The position numbers and the translations under genes are program-made. A DNA stretch of 15,136 bases, taken from Clostridia bacterium (GTDB lineage: Bacteria > Bacillota > Clostridia > SK-Y3 > JACMMQ01). The stretch is from contig JACMMQ010000096.1 in the NCBI GenBank assembly GCA_014378955.1, forward strand, positions 1 through 15,136, given 5' to 3'. This document shows positions 1-7,658 of the stretch, one piece after another; the first letter of the stretch is position 1; each line of letters opens with the position of its first letter. Below the pieces are notes generated by a model, which saw only the letters and a program-made list of their open reading frames with translations, did no database searches and was not told where the DNA came from.

Positions 1-585
1 AATACATGGTGGGGCAAGGCGTGGAATAAAAATCTTGAAAATTATGCCGACTACTCAAATAGAATTTCACGTGGGCGGAGCTATGTTAAAATGGGTGCCG
101 TGCTTGATTTAAACATTGAAACAGGCGTTGTAAAGGCGCTGGTTCAAGGTAGTGAGAGAAAACCTTATGAAATTGAAATTGTAATAGTACCACTTTCAAG
201 CGATAAATGGGACAGCATTCTCAAATTATGTCATCATAAAATTGACAGCTTAGCCGAGCTTATGGATGGTAAATTCCCAAAAGAGCTAGAAGAAATTTTC
301 ACCTTGAAGGGAAAGGGACTGTTCCCTACTGATAAGGAGATAAAATTCAGCTGTAGCTGTTATGACTGGGCAGATATGTGTAAGCACGTTACCGCTGTTC
401 TATATGGCATTGGTGCAAGGTTGGATGATGACCCTGCTTTGTTTTTCAAGCTACGCAATATTGATTTTGAAGTATTGTTGAAGAAAACAATTGAGCAGAA
501 GATGCACAGCTTGCTTGAAAATTCAGGTAAAAAGAGCGACCGTGTGCTTGACGATAAGGATGTTTTTGGGTTATTTGGCGTTTAA
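1..585 (+). CDS. SWIM zinc-finger family protein (3' part, 5' end outside window)
   Basis: The reading frame is open from the first base, so the gene is cut by the window edge. The first ATG in frame, at 91, is internal: the residues before it (TWWGKAWNKNLENYADYSNR, then a GRSYV motif) are the conserved N-terminal part of this family. The SWIM zinc-binding motif is visible as C-S-C-(6 residues)-C-K-H, encoded near 349-387. The tail (DRVLDDKDVFGLFGV) matches the usual C-terminus of the short SWIM proteins of Firmicutes, so the 3' end is intact. SWIM domains bind zinc and are thought to mediate DNA or protein contacts. In related genomes this short form often sits beside a SNF2-type helicase, which could lie just left of the window (inference). 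It is on the opposite strand from the defence operon and not obviously linked to it. Confidence 0.88.
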   Translation, partial: NTWWGKAWNKNLENYADYSNRISRGRSYVKMGAVLDLNIETGVVKALVQGSERKPYEIEIVIVPLSSDKWDSILKLCHHKIDSLAELMDGKFPKELEEIFTLKGKGLFPTDKEIKFSCSCYDWADMCKHVTAVLYGIGARLDDDPALFFKLRNIDFEVLLKKTIEQKMHSLLENSGKKSDRVLDDKDVFGLFGV

Positions 586-610
586 ATTTAGACGAGGGGA
601 TGATAATTGA

Positions 611-703
611 ATGAAAGATACTACAAACACATTCATAAAAGTGCAATTTAAAAATCAAACAATATTTGCTTACATAAATGAATGTTGCAAACTAAAAAAA
701 TAA
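611..703 (+). CDS. possible 30-codon small ORF between SWIM gene and SLH gene
   Basis: An ATG at 611 opens a 30-codon frame (begins MKDTTNTFIKVQF, ends CCKLKK) that stops at 701-703. A purine-rich GAGGGG at 594-599 lies about 11 nt upstream, which is on the long side for a ribosome binding site. The stop falls immediately before the ribosome binding site of the large SLH gene, so translation of this frame could be coupled to it. I do not recognise the peptide. It may be a leader peptide, a small protein or chance. Confidence 0.25.
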   Translation: MKDTTNTFIKVQFKNQTIFAYINECCKLKK

Positions 704-704
704 A

Positions 705-711
705 AAGGTGG
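705..711 (+). promoter_or_regulatory. ribosome binding site of the SLH surface protein
   Basis: AAGGTGG ends 7 nt before the ATG at 719. This fixes the start, which is followed directly by a basic n-region and a hydrophobic signal peptide. Confidence 0.75.
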
Positions 712-718
712 TACACAC

Positions 719-3700
719 ATGAGGAAGAGTATGACGAGAAGCTTAAGTGGGTTGCTTAGTGTTGTGATGATTATAAATTTACTTATAGTCTCTACACTTG
801 AAGTAAATGCCGGGGGCATAGCGGGACAATACATTTTAGGAGATGGAAGTGGTGGCGGCGGTGGCGGTGCTGCGGGGTCAAATATCCATGGCGGAGCTGG
901 AGGAAATGGAGGCGGTGGCGAAGATACAATCGCGGGTACGCTCGGAAATGATATCATCTTTGGGGATGGAAGTGGCGGAGGATCTGGTTGTAGGGGTGTG
1001 GGCTTTGGCATTCTAAATCCTCTTGGTGGTTTAGGTGGCAGTGGAAATGACACTATTTTCGGCGACACTGGAGACGATATCATTTTTGGAGATGGCTTTA
1101 ACGGTCAAAACTACGAAGGTTGGTTTCCTGGTAACGGTGGACTTGGTGGTGGCGGTGCTGGTGGATCCGGTGGTGTTTTCGGAACTCCTCCAAATGGAGC
1201 AATTGGCGGTATTGGTGGCGGCGGTGGCGGCGGCGGTGGAAGCGGCACTAGTAATGGCGGAGCTACCTTGGTAGAGGGCGTTGGCTTTCGTGGTGGTAAC
1301 AATAGTGGTGCCGGCGGAAATAGTGCTACATCAATTGGCACAGTAACTGGTTTGGGTGGTGTCGCGGCTACACACGCTGGCGGCGGTGGCGCTGGTTTCG
1401 GCGGTGCTGTTGGTGGTGCTGGAAGAAATGGTGGCAATGCTTATGATGGTGTATATGGCGATACAAATCAACATAGGTACGCAGACACAACAAGTTCAAT
1501 TAAAAACTATTTCACTGAAGAGAGACTTCGTTCACTACTAATGCAAAACCCAAACTTTGGTGCAGGGAATGACATAATTGATGGTGGTTCAGGACACAAT
1601 GAACTTTTTGGTTTGGGTGGAAACAACACAGTTGTCGTTAATTCGGAGGATGCTGGGGAAACGAGTAATCGCATTTGGGATTTTAAGGGTGGAGATATTC
1701 TTCAACTAAAAACAGGAGGCGTTGTGATTAGTGCGGCTACTGTAAATACAATATTAAAAGACGCTATATTGGGTGACTTTGATAATGATAGTATCGCTGA
1801 TGACACTAAATTTGTTTTCAGTGGGATCCCCATCTATATAATTAATACAAACCTTGTTGACGCAAAAGCAAAAGAGAATGGTGAAATAAGACATGTTAAT
1901 TCAGCACCTGTTATTATGCTTTCTGATGCGGGATTTATATCCCAATTAAATAACAATTGCCGTTTTGGAGATAATAGTTTTATCAATGATGCAGATGGAG
2001 ATGCTGATTGGAATGGGGGAAGCATTTCAATTCAAATCACATCTAATGCTGTAGCTGGAGATACAATTGGCGCTATGGTGAATCAGCATGCTCCTGTTTT
2101 AAACTTCCAAAACCTCAATGTTACAATGGGTGGAACCATAATTGGAACGATGTCCCATACAGGGGGTACTCCTGGTGCTGATACTTATCAACCGGTTATA
2201 ACAAATAATCAGATTTGGACGATTACCTTTAATGGAAATGCGACCAATGAATATGTTAGAAAAATCTTATCCAATCTGACATACAAGTCTTCCGCTTCCG
2301 GAACTGGAAATAGGACTATTGCGGTTACAGCAACAGATAAAAATGGCAATTCTTCTTCTGATACCATTATCGTCGGACCGCATGCGTTAACGAATGCGAA
2401 GGCACCGAGTAATGTTGTTTTGTCATTGGGCAGTGTGCAACCAGTTGGCGGTGTTACCAATGTCGTAATTCCTGTGGCTGGGGGTACTGATACAACGGGT
2501 GCAGTCACTGGATGGGCGACTGGAACAGCTGATAAAATCAAGTTTACAGTAACTGATTCAGCACCAGCTACTTCAACCATTACCCTCAATACAATGCCGT
2601 ATCTATCAGGATCTGATTATACAATCGCATCTACAGCCAACTTATATATGGTTGTCACAACAATCGAAGCAGGTAAATTAACGGTGGTAAGAAGTTTCAC
2701 CGTTACAGTAGAAAGTACGACTTATCGAGTTTTTTATAATGGAAATGAAAACTCAAGCGGTGCCGTTCCAACGGATGCTACAAATTATGAATTAAATGCT
2801 TCTGTAGTAGTTAGGGGAAATACGGGTGCTTTAGCGAAAGAAAATTATATATTTACGGGGTGGAATACTTTAGCTGATGGTACAGGAACATCTTATTTAG
2901 CAGGAAATACTTTTAATATATCAACAGACACTACACTGTATGCGATATGGAGTGAAATTGCAAAATACACCGTAACCTATGATGCAAACGGTGGCAGTGG
3001 TGTGCCAACAGACAGCACGCAATATTATACAGGCAATACAGTAACGGCATTATTCACAACCACCCCAACAAAAGCCAACTATACCTTTTCGGGTTGGTCA
3101 ACAAGCAGTAGTGCCACAACGGCAACCTACACATCGGCTGGCACGAAAACCTTTGCAATGGGTACAACAAATGTGACTTTGTATGCAGTGTGGAGCGAAA
3201 TTGCAAAATATACCGTAACCTATGATGCAAACGGTGGCAGTGGTGTGCCAACAGACAGCACACAATATTACACAGGCAATACAGTAACGGTATTATTCAC
3301 AACCACCCCAACAAAAGCCAACTATACCTTTTCAGGTTGGTCAACAAGCAGTGGTGCCACAACGGCAACCTATACATCGGCAGGCACGAAAACCTTTGCA
3401 ATGGGGAGCGGTCATGTAACATTATTTGCTGTATGGAAAGAAAAAACCGCCGTTTCTATAAATACAACCCCTCAAAGCTACCCTTATGACGGTGGAGCAA
3501 AGGATTTCGCAATCGGTGGCACACCCAATACAAGCTATACGGTGCAGTATTGGGTAATTGATTCGTGGACAACAACCGCACCTACAAATACTGGAAACTA
3601 TAATGTTAAGATTACAAGAGCAGAGGATACAGCTTTTGTATCTTACAGTACAGAAATCATGAATGGACTTGTGATACAAAAAGCAACACCAAGCATCACC

Positions 3701-6202
3701 GTAAATCCAACTGCTAGTACGATTACTTATGGTGATTTGCTCTCAACATCAACACTAACAGCTGGTACAGCTTCGGTTGCAGGTAGCTTTGCGTGGACGA
3801 ATGGAAATACTGTTTCAAATGTAACGAATAGCGGATATAGTGTCATATTCACACCAACCGACACCATAAATTACAATTCAGTGACTGTGGATATTGCTAT
3901 TTCAGTCAATAAAAGAACGCTCACGCTTACAAACCCAACGATAACCACAAGCAAGCCTTATGATGGCAATGCAAATGCCCATGCAACGGTTGGAAGCATA
4001 ACCAACAAGGTAGGCAGCGATGTTGTAACTGTAGGCATAGCATCTGCAAGCTATGATAATGCAAATGTTGGAACAAGTAAAGCAATAACCGTTACCTATG
4101 AAATGAGTGGTGAAAATGCAGGGAATTACCTTGCACCTTCAAATTTCATTGTAACAAACGGTGAAATTACAGCACTTTCAGCAGGAATACCAACCTTTAA
4201 CGATAAAACAGAGGTTTACATAGCAAGTCCTATTGCAAATGAGGTCACAAACTCTGTGACAGGAGTTGCAAGCATCGCATATAACTATGTAGGAACAGGG
4301 TACAACCGTGCAAATGCGCCTACAAATGCAGGAACCTACGAAGTGACTGCAACCTTCACCATGCAAATAGGATATAGCCAAATTGCACCAATAACCAAAA
4401 CACTTGTGATACAAAAAGTAACACCAATCATCACCTTAAATCCAACCGCTAGCACGATCACTTATGGTGATTTGCTCTCAACATCAACACTAACCGCTGG
4501 CACAGCTTCGGTTGCAGGTAGCTTTGCGTGGACGAATGGAAATACTGTTTCAAATGTAACGAATAGCGGATATAGTGTCATATTCACACCAACCGACACC
4601 ATAAATTACAATTCAGTGACTGTGGAGTATATTGCTATTACAGTAAATAAGGCAAGCAGTAGCATCACAAACATTGGTAACATCTCAAAAACATATGACG
4701 GCACAGAAGTTTTGGCTCCGACATATACCAGTACAGGCAGCACAGGAGCAGTTATCATTGAATACAAGGATTCAACCGCATCGAATAGCACCTATGTAAC
4801 TACGGCCCCAACAAATGCAGGTAGCTATACCGTAAGGATAAGCCTGGCTGAAAATAGTAATTATCATTCGACAGCCGAAACTGCTAGCTTTACTATACAA
4901 AAATCAACACCTTCAAATAAACCAACTGTAGTCAAATTGAATATTACAAAAATAGGCAGAAATGATGGAAAAATCACTGGTGTTGACAGTACAATGGAAT
5001 ATAAACGTGAACAGGGCACATATTCTGCTGTTAAATTAACAGAGGTTGTGATGCTCACAGCAGGCAAATATTATGTGAGATATAAAGAAACAAATAATTA
5101 TTTAGCCAGCGAGAACACGGATGTCGTAATTACCGAACCAGAAATCATCGCCACAGTTCCTGAAAATGTGCCAAGTGGTACAACGGTAGAGGTAATCACT
5201 CCAAGTGCGGATACGGTTTCAGTTGAAATTACAAAGAAGGATATACCGACTGAAATCATCCAAATTAAAGGCGAAAACATTATTCCACTTAACCTTGATA
5301 TTAAGGTGTTTGTAAACGGCACCGTGCAAGCAACCCTTACCAATATTATAAAAATCATTATTCCAATACCGGAGGAAGCAAAGGGTAGACCAATTGCCGT
5401 GTATCGCTTGCATAATGGTACGGCAACCGCTTTACCTGTTGGAGATCAAAAAGCAGTTGATGGAGAATATGTAGTGATCGGATCAGATTTTGTTGAACTT
5501 TATGTGAAAAACTTCTCGAATTACGCAATCGGCTATACAAAAGCCGCAGAACAGACGTCTTCTGGTGGAAGCAGTAGATATAGAAGTAGCACTGTCAATA
5601 AACATCAATCCTATATTGTTGGCTACCCAGATGACACATTCAAGCCCAATAACAGTGTGACACGCGCAGAGGTTGTGACCATAATTTCCCGCTTATCCAA
5701 AGAATATAATGCTAATACCTATTATGCGAATAAGTTTGTGGATGCAGAGGCAAATACTTGGTACACAAATCCATTAGGATATATGCAAACAAAAAATATT
5801 ATTACAGGGTATGCAGATGGCAGTTTTATGCCGAATAGCAGTATGACCAGAGCAGAGTTTGCAGTGGTGATGTTGAAGTTCGCAGGGCTCCAATTCGCAG
5901 AGGGTGATACCCTTTTTGCAGATGTCAATGGACACTGGGCGCAAAAGTATATCGCAGCTTTAATTGAAAAGGGCTTTATCAACGGATATGAGGATGCAAC
6001 CTTTAGACCCGATGCTCCAATTACTAGAGCGGAAGCGGTGAAGATCATCAATGCTATGATGGGAAGAACTCCAGATGCATCCATGGTCAAAGCGAGCGAG
6101 AAGGACTATCCGGTGAAATTGATAGATATTGCAGACCACTGGGCATATTATGACATCGTTGAAGCAACTACTAGACATAATATTGCGGATTATCATAAAT
6201 AA
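719..6202 (+). CDS. giant secreted SLH-anchored mosaic protein with RTX-like, InlB-type and MBG-type repeats (1827 aa)
   Basis: This is a Sec-exported, cell-wall-associated protein, probably structural or adhesive. Residues 1-31 form a signal peptide (MRKSMTR, hydrophobic core, cleavage near VNA). Residues 32-240 are very glycine-rich. Within and after them are RTX-like nonapeptides (GNDIIFGDG at about 77-85, GNDTIFGDTGDDIIFGDG at 109-126, GAGNDIIDGG at 281-290), which are typical calcium-binding turns. Residues about 395-552 resemble cadherin-like domains of large RTX adhesins. Three InlB/Listeria-Bacteroides-type repeats follow (669-745 diverged; 746-826 and 827-907 nearly identical; YTVTYDANGG...AVW pattern). 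MBG/YDG-type domains occupy about 910-1395, with the recurrent signatures APTNxGxY, YDG and NPTASTITYGDLL. The C-terminus (1630-1827) has two full SLH domains (about 1673-1720, 1732-1780) flanked by a partial first and a degenerate last one (GYPDDTFKPNNSVTRAE, GHW, DHWAY), which bind pyruvylated wall polymer. The last SLH ends rather abruptly (RHNIADYHK), next to a transposase remnant, so slight C-terminal truncation is possible. The ligand is unknown. Confidence 0.93.
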   Translation: MRKSMTRSLSGLLSVVMIINLLIVSTLEVNAGGIAGQYILGDGSGGGGGGAAGSNIHGGAGGNGGGGEDTIAGTLGNDIIFGDGSGGGSGCRGVGFGILNPLGGLGGSGNDTIFGDTGDDIIFGDGFNGQNYEGWFPGNGGLGGGGAGGSGGVFGTPPNGAIGGIGGGGGGGGGSGTSNGGATLVEGVGFRGGNNSGAGGNSATSIGTVTGLGGVAATHAGGGGAGFGGAVGGAGRNGGNAYDGVYGDTNQHRYADTTSSIKNYFTEERLRSLLMQNPNFGAGNDIIDGGSGHNELFGLGGNNTVVVNSEDAGETSNRIWDFKGGDILQLKTGGVVISAATVNTILKDAILGDFDNDSIADDTKFVFSGIPIYIINTNLVDAKAKENGEIRHVNSAPVIMLSDAGFISQLNNNCRFGDNSFINDADGDADWNGGSISIQITSNAVAGDTIGAMVNQHAPVLNFQNLNVTMGGTIIGTMSHTGGTPGADTYQPVITNNQIWTITFNGNATNEYVRKILSNLTYKSSASGTGNRTIAVTATDKNGNSSSDTIIVGPHALTNAKAPSNVVLSLGSVQPVGGVTNVVIPVAGGTDTTGAVTGWATGTADKIKFTVTDSAPATSTITLNTMPYLSGSDYTIASTANLYMVVTTIEAGKLTVVRSFTVTVESTTYRVFYNGNENSSGAVPTDATNYELNASVVVRGNTGALAKENYIFTGWNTLADGTGTSYLAGNTFNISTDTTLYAIWSEIAKYTVTYDANGGSGVPTDSTQYYTGNTVTALFTTTPTKANYTFSGWSTSSSATTATYTSAGTKTFAMGTTNVTLYAVWSEIAKYTVTYDANGGSGVPTDSTQYYTGNTVTVLFTTTPTKANYTFSGWSTSSGATTATYTSAGTKTFAMGSGHVTLFAVWKEKTAVSINTTPQSYPYDGGAKDFAIGGTPNTSYTVQYWVIDSWTTTAPTNTGNYNVKITRAEDTAFVSYSTEIMNGLVIQKATPSITVNPTASTITYGDLLSTSTLTAGTASVAGSFAWTNGNTVSNVTNSGYSVIFTPTDTINYNSVTVDIAISVNKRTLTLTNPTITTSKPYDGNANAHATVGSITNKVGSDVVTVGIASASYDNANVGTSKAITVTYEMSGENAGNYLAPSNFIVTNGEITALSAGIPTFNDKTEVYIASPIANEVTNSVTGVASIAYNYVGTGYNRANAPTNAGTYEVTATFTMQIGYSQIAPITKTLVIQKVTPIITLNPTASTITYGDLLSTSTLTAGTASVAGSFAWTNGNTVSNVTNSGYSVIFTPTDTINYNSVTVEYIAITVNKASSSITNIGNISKTYDGTEVLAPTYTSTGSTGAVIIEYKDSTASNSTYVTTAPTNAGSYTVRISLAENSNYHSTAETASFTIQKSTPSNKPTVVKLNITKIGRNDGKITGVDSTMEYKREQGTYSAVKLTEVVMLTAGKYYVRYKETNNYLASENTDVVITEPEIIATVPENVPSGTTVEVITPSADTVSVEITKKDIPTEIIQIKGENIIPLNLDIKVFVNGTVQATLTNIIKIIIPIPEEAKGRPIAVYRLHNGTATALPVGDQKAVDGEYVVIGSDFVELYVKNFSNYAIGYTKAAEQTSSGGSSRYRSSTVNKHQSYIVGYPDDTFKPNNSVTRAEVVTIISRLSKEYNANTYYANKFVDAEANTWYTNPLGYMQTKNIITGYADGSFMPNSSMTRAEFAVVMLKFAGLQFAEGDTLFADVNGHWAQKYIAALIEKGFINGYEDATFRPDAPITRAEAVKIINAMMGRTPDASMVKASEKDYPVKLIDIADHWAYYDIVEATTRHNIADYHK
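2954..3439 (+). repeat. two tandem 243-bp (81-codon) InlB-type repeats
   Basis: Unit 1 is 2954-3196 and unit 2 is 3197-3439. By my reading the first 209 bp of the two units differ at only 8 positions, mostly synonymous, while the last ~34 bp diverge. A third, older unit lies just upstream (about 2723-2953). The unit length is a multiple of three, so unequal recombination would change protein length without breaking the frame. Confidence 0.9.
3667..3891 (+). repeat. 225-bp duplicated MBG-type segment, copy 1
   Basis: This segment is nearly identical to 4402-4626, with 8 differences, all in the first 100 bp. The last 125 bp (3767-3891) read identical. It encodes LVIQKATPSITVNPTAS through NYNSVTV. 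The offset between copies is 735 bp (245 codons). Confidence 0.9.
4402..4626 (+). repeat. 225-bp duplicated MBG-type segment, copy 2
   Basis: This is the second copy of the segment at 3667-3891. Just after the shared part this copy has one extra codon (VEYIAIT against VDIAIS). A 125-bp run of complete identity in otherwise diverged repeats points to recent duplication or gene conversion inside the gene. Confidence 0.9.
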
Positions 6203-6476
6203 GGATTGTAAATCTGCTACCATGAATTATACTGTGGGCTTGCTGAATAACACAAAGAACCTTGCCGCCACTTGCCTTTCGGTGGAAAACTGGGCAGACA
6301 CAATCGTTGGGTCCAATTGGCGGAGCAAGTTCCCTGGAATGATATAGAGGAATTTTATTCAAAACCCAGGGTGTTTAAACTACTTGATAAATCTTCTTTA
6401 CTTCATGGCACTAGAGCGGTTGTTTGTGTGGCAAATGAATTATCAGCCTTTTTGAACAATGAGTTGATTGCATCGG
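6203..6476. other. non-coding junction between convergent genes
   Basis: This stretch separates the 3' end of the SLH gene (plus) from the 3' end of jetD (minus). It contains a transposase remnant (listed separately) and otherwise only short frames without recognisable motifs. I see no convincing GC-rich hairpin followed by a T-tract on either strand, so the terminators of both units are not identified. Confidence 0.6.
6272..6364 (+). pseudogene. remnant of a DDE transposase N-terminus (IS5/IS1182-like)
   Basis: Thirty-one codons starting at a TTG read LPFGGKLGRHNRWVQLAEQV, then PWNDIEEFYSK. This matches the conserved N-terminal pattern of a common transposase family (LPFGGKL..NRWV.LA..IPW.E.E..Y). 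The frame is closed by a stop at 6248-6250 upstream. After the Lys at 6364 it runs on to 6490 in residues that no longer look like transposase. No catalytic core or terminal inverted repeats are present. It is a decayed insertion sequence, not a functional gene. The exact IS family is my recollection of the pattern, not a search result. Confidence 0.6.
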
Positions 6477-7658
6477 TCAGTATAATTTAGATATAATCGC
6501 TTCCTGTTCTAGCTTGCAATTGTTTTCGAGCATATACGAAATCACATTTTTAAATGTACTTTCTTTGAGTTTTAGAAGCCTTACACGGTCATTTTCCGTT
6601 AAAGGCTTCATAAAATCGGCGTAAATGTGTAATGTATCTACATCCATTTTATAAGGCTTGAAATCAACGCCTGTTTCACGGTTTAGATGATTGAGGATAT
6701 AAAATCCACCCGCATCGATGTCGCCAAAGTGATAATAATCCTTCTCTCTATTCTCCGCATATACTTTTTTAATAAAATCACGTCTGATTTTATTATGGTA
6801 TCCTCCAAGATATATGGCAAGCATTGTCTTATCGTTAAAAGCATTAAAGCTTGTTAAATTTTCAATGGTTATAACTGCCTGTCCTGTCACCTGGATGCGA
6901 TTTACACTAGTAATCAAAGAGGATGAAATTGCAATGTCACCGTTTATTTTATTTAAGTCCATGGCCTGGTCACCTATGGCAATTATGCCAGCACCCTTAA
7001 AATTAACATAGGTCGGATTTTTGACGATATTTAGACTGCCTAATAGCTCTTCCTTGTCTGGAAAATCGCCAAATTCATATAACAAGCCTACAACCTTCGC
7101 ACTGATTGCCTCAAAGGTTTTAGAATTTTTAAACACCTGCATGGAAAAATCACGTAGAAACGTTTCATTTTCCACGTGTAACAACGCCACGGTTGCCGTT
7201 AAAATATGGTTTAATTCATTGATATCACCGCTAAAATATTGAACAGGCTTGTTGAGCCTCACTCTTTCAAGCTGCGCATTACAATACCGCTGCAAAATTT
7301 CATGCTTGTTCTTAAACGCTAATAGAATTTTTTCGATTTCTTCATTGACATTTTGCTTTGATTTTCTGTCAACGTATGCATAAGAGGCTTCCAAATGTAG
7401 TAGGTTCAGGCTAATATTGCCATAAACACTGGCGCTGTTCACCGTGCTCGCAACAAGCCCCTTTCGAATTAATATATCAATTGCCTCATTGACTGCTTGA
7501 AACACCTCGATATTGGCATGGTCTGCATATTTCGGAAATAGCGTAGCGACCTTAACCGTGAAGTTTTGATTGACCTTATTAGCACCTACAAAGCTTTTAC
7601 TGCTTTCATACTTATCAAGCAGCTTATGGATGATGGTGCTTTCATATCGATTGCTCAT
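6477..7658 (-). CDS. jetD: Wadjet system nuclease subunit JetD (Toprim, 393 aa)
   Basis: JetD is the nuclease of Wadjet: once the JetABC motor has extruded a small circular DNA, JetD cleaves it. The C-terminal half holds a Toprim fold like that of topoisomerase VI subunit A. Visible are the acidic motif TIENLTSF (E266), the YLGGYHN strand-turn (about 283-289), and the metal-binding motif FGDIDAGG (D313, D315). The N-terminal ~200 residues are the winged-helix/arm region that would contact the SMC complex. The ATG overlaps the jetC stop by 4 nt (ATGA), and GAGGAG sits 8 nt upstream, so the start is secure and translation is likely coupled to jetC. Length is normal for the family and all acidic residues that I can identify are kept, so the nuclease should be active. 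It is the last gene of the operon. Confidence 0.93.
   Translation of the reverse strand: MSNRYESTIIHKLLDKYESSKSFVGANKVNQNFTVKVATLFPKYADHANIEVFQAVNEAIDILIRKGLVASTVNSASVYGNISLNLLHLEASYAYVDRKSKQNVNEEIEKILLAFKNKHEILQRYCNAQLERVRLNKPVQYFSGDINELNHILTATVALLHVENETFLRDFSMQVFKNSKTFEAISAKVVGLLYEFGDFPDKEELLGSLNIVKNPTYVNFKGAGIIAIGDQAMDLNKINGDIAISSSLITSVNRIQVTGQAVITIENLTSFNAFNDKTMLAIYLGGYHNKIRRDFIKKVYAENREKDYYHFGDIDAGGFYILNHLNRETGVDFKPYKMDVDTLHIYADFMKPLTENDRVRLLKLKESTFKNVISYMLENNCKLEQEAIISKLY

Noticed and set aside
670..1437. Proline-rich open frames on the minus strand
   Set aside because: They are the antisense of the glycine-rich GGN codons of the SLH protein, which read as CCN proline. There is no ribosome site or domain.
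2954..4626. Repeats as a CRISPR array
   Set aside because: The units are 225-243 bp, in frame and protein-coding, with no short direct repeats separated by unique spacers.
6272..6490. An intact 72-codon gene
   Set aside because: The first 31 codons are a transposase N-terminus and the rest is unrelated. There is no ribosome site, and it overlaps the jetD 3' end. Treated as a remnant.
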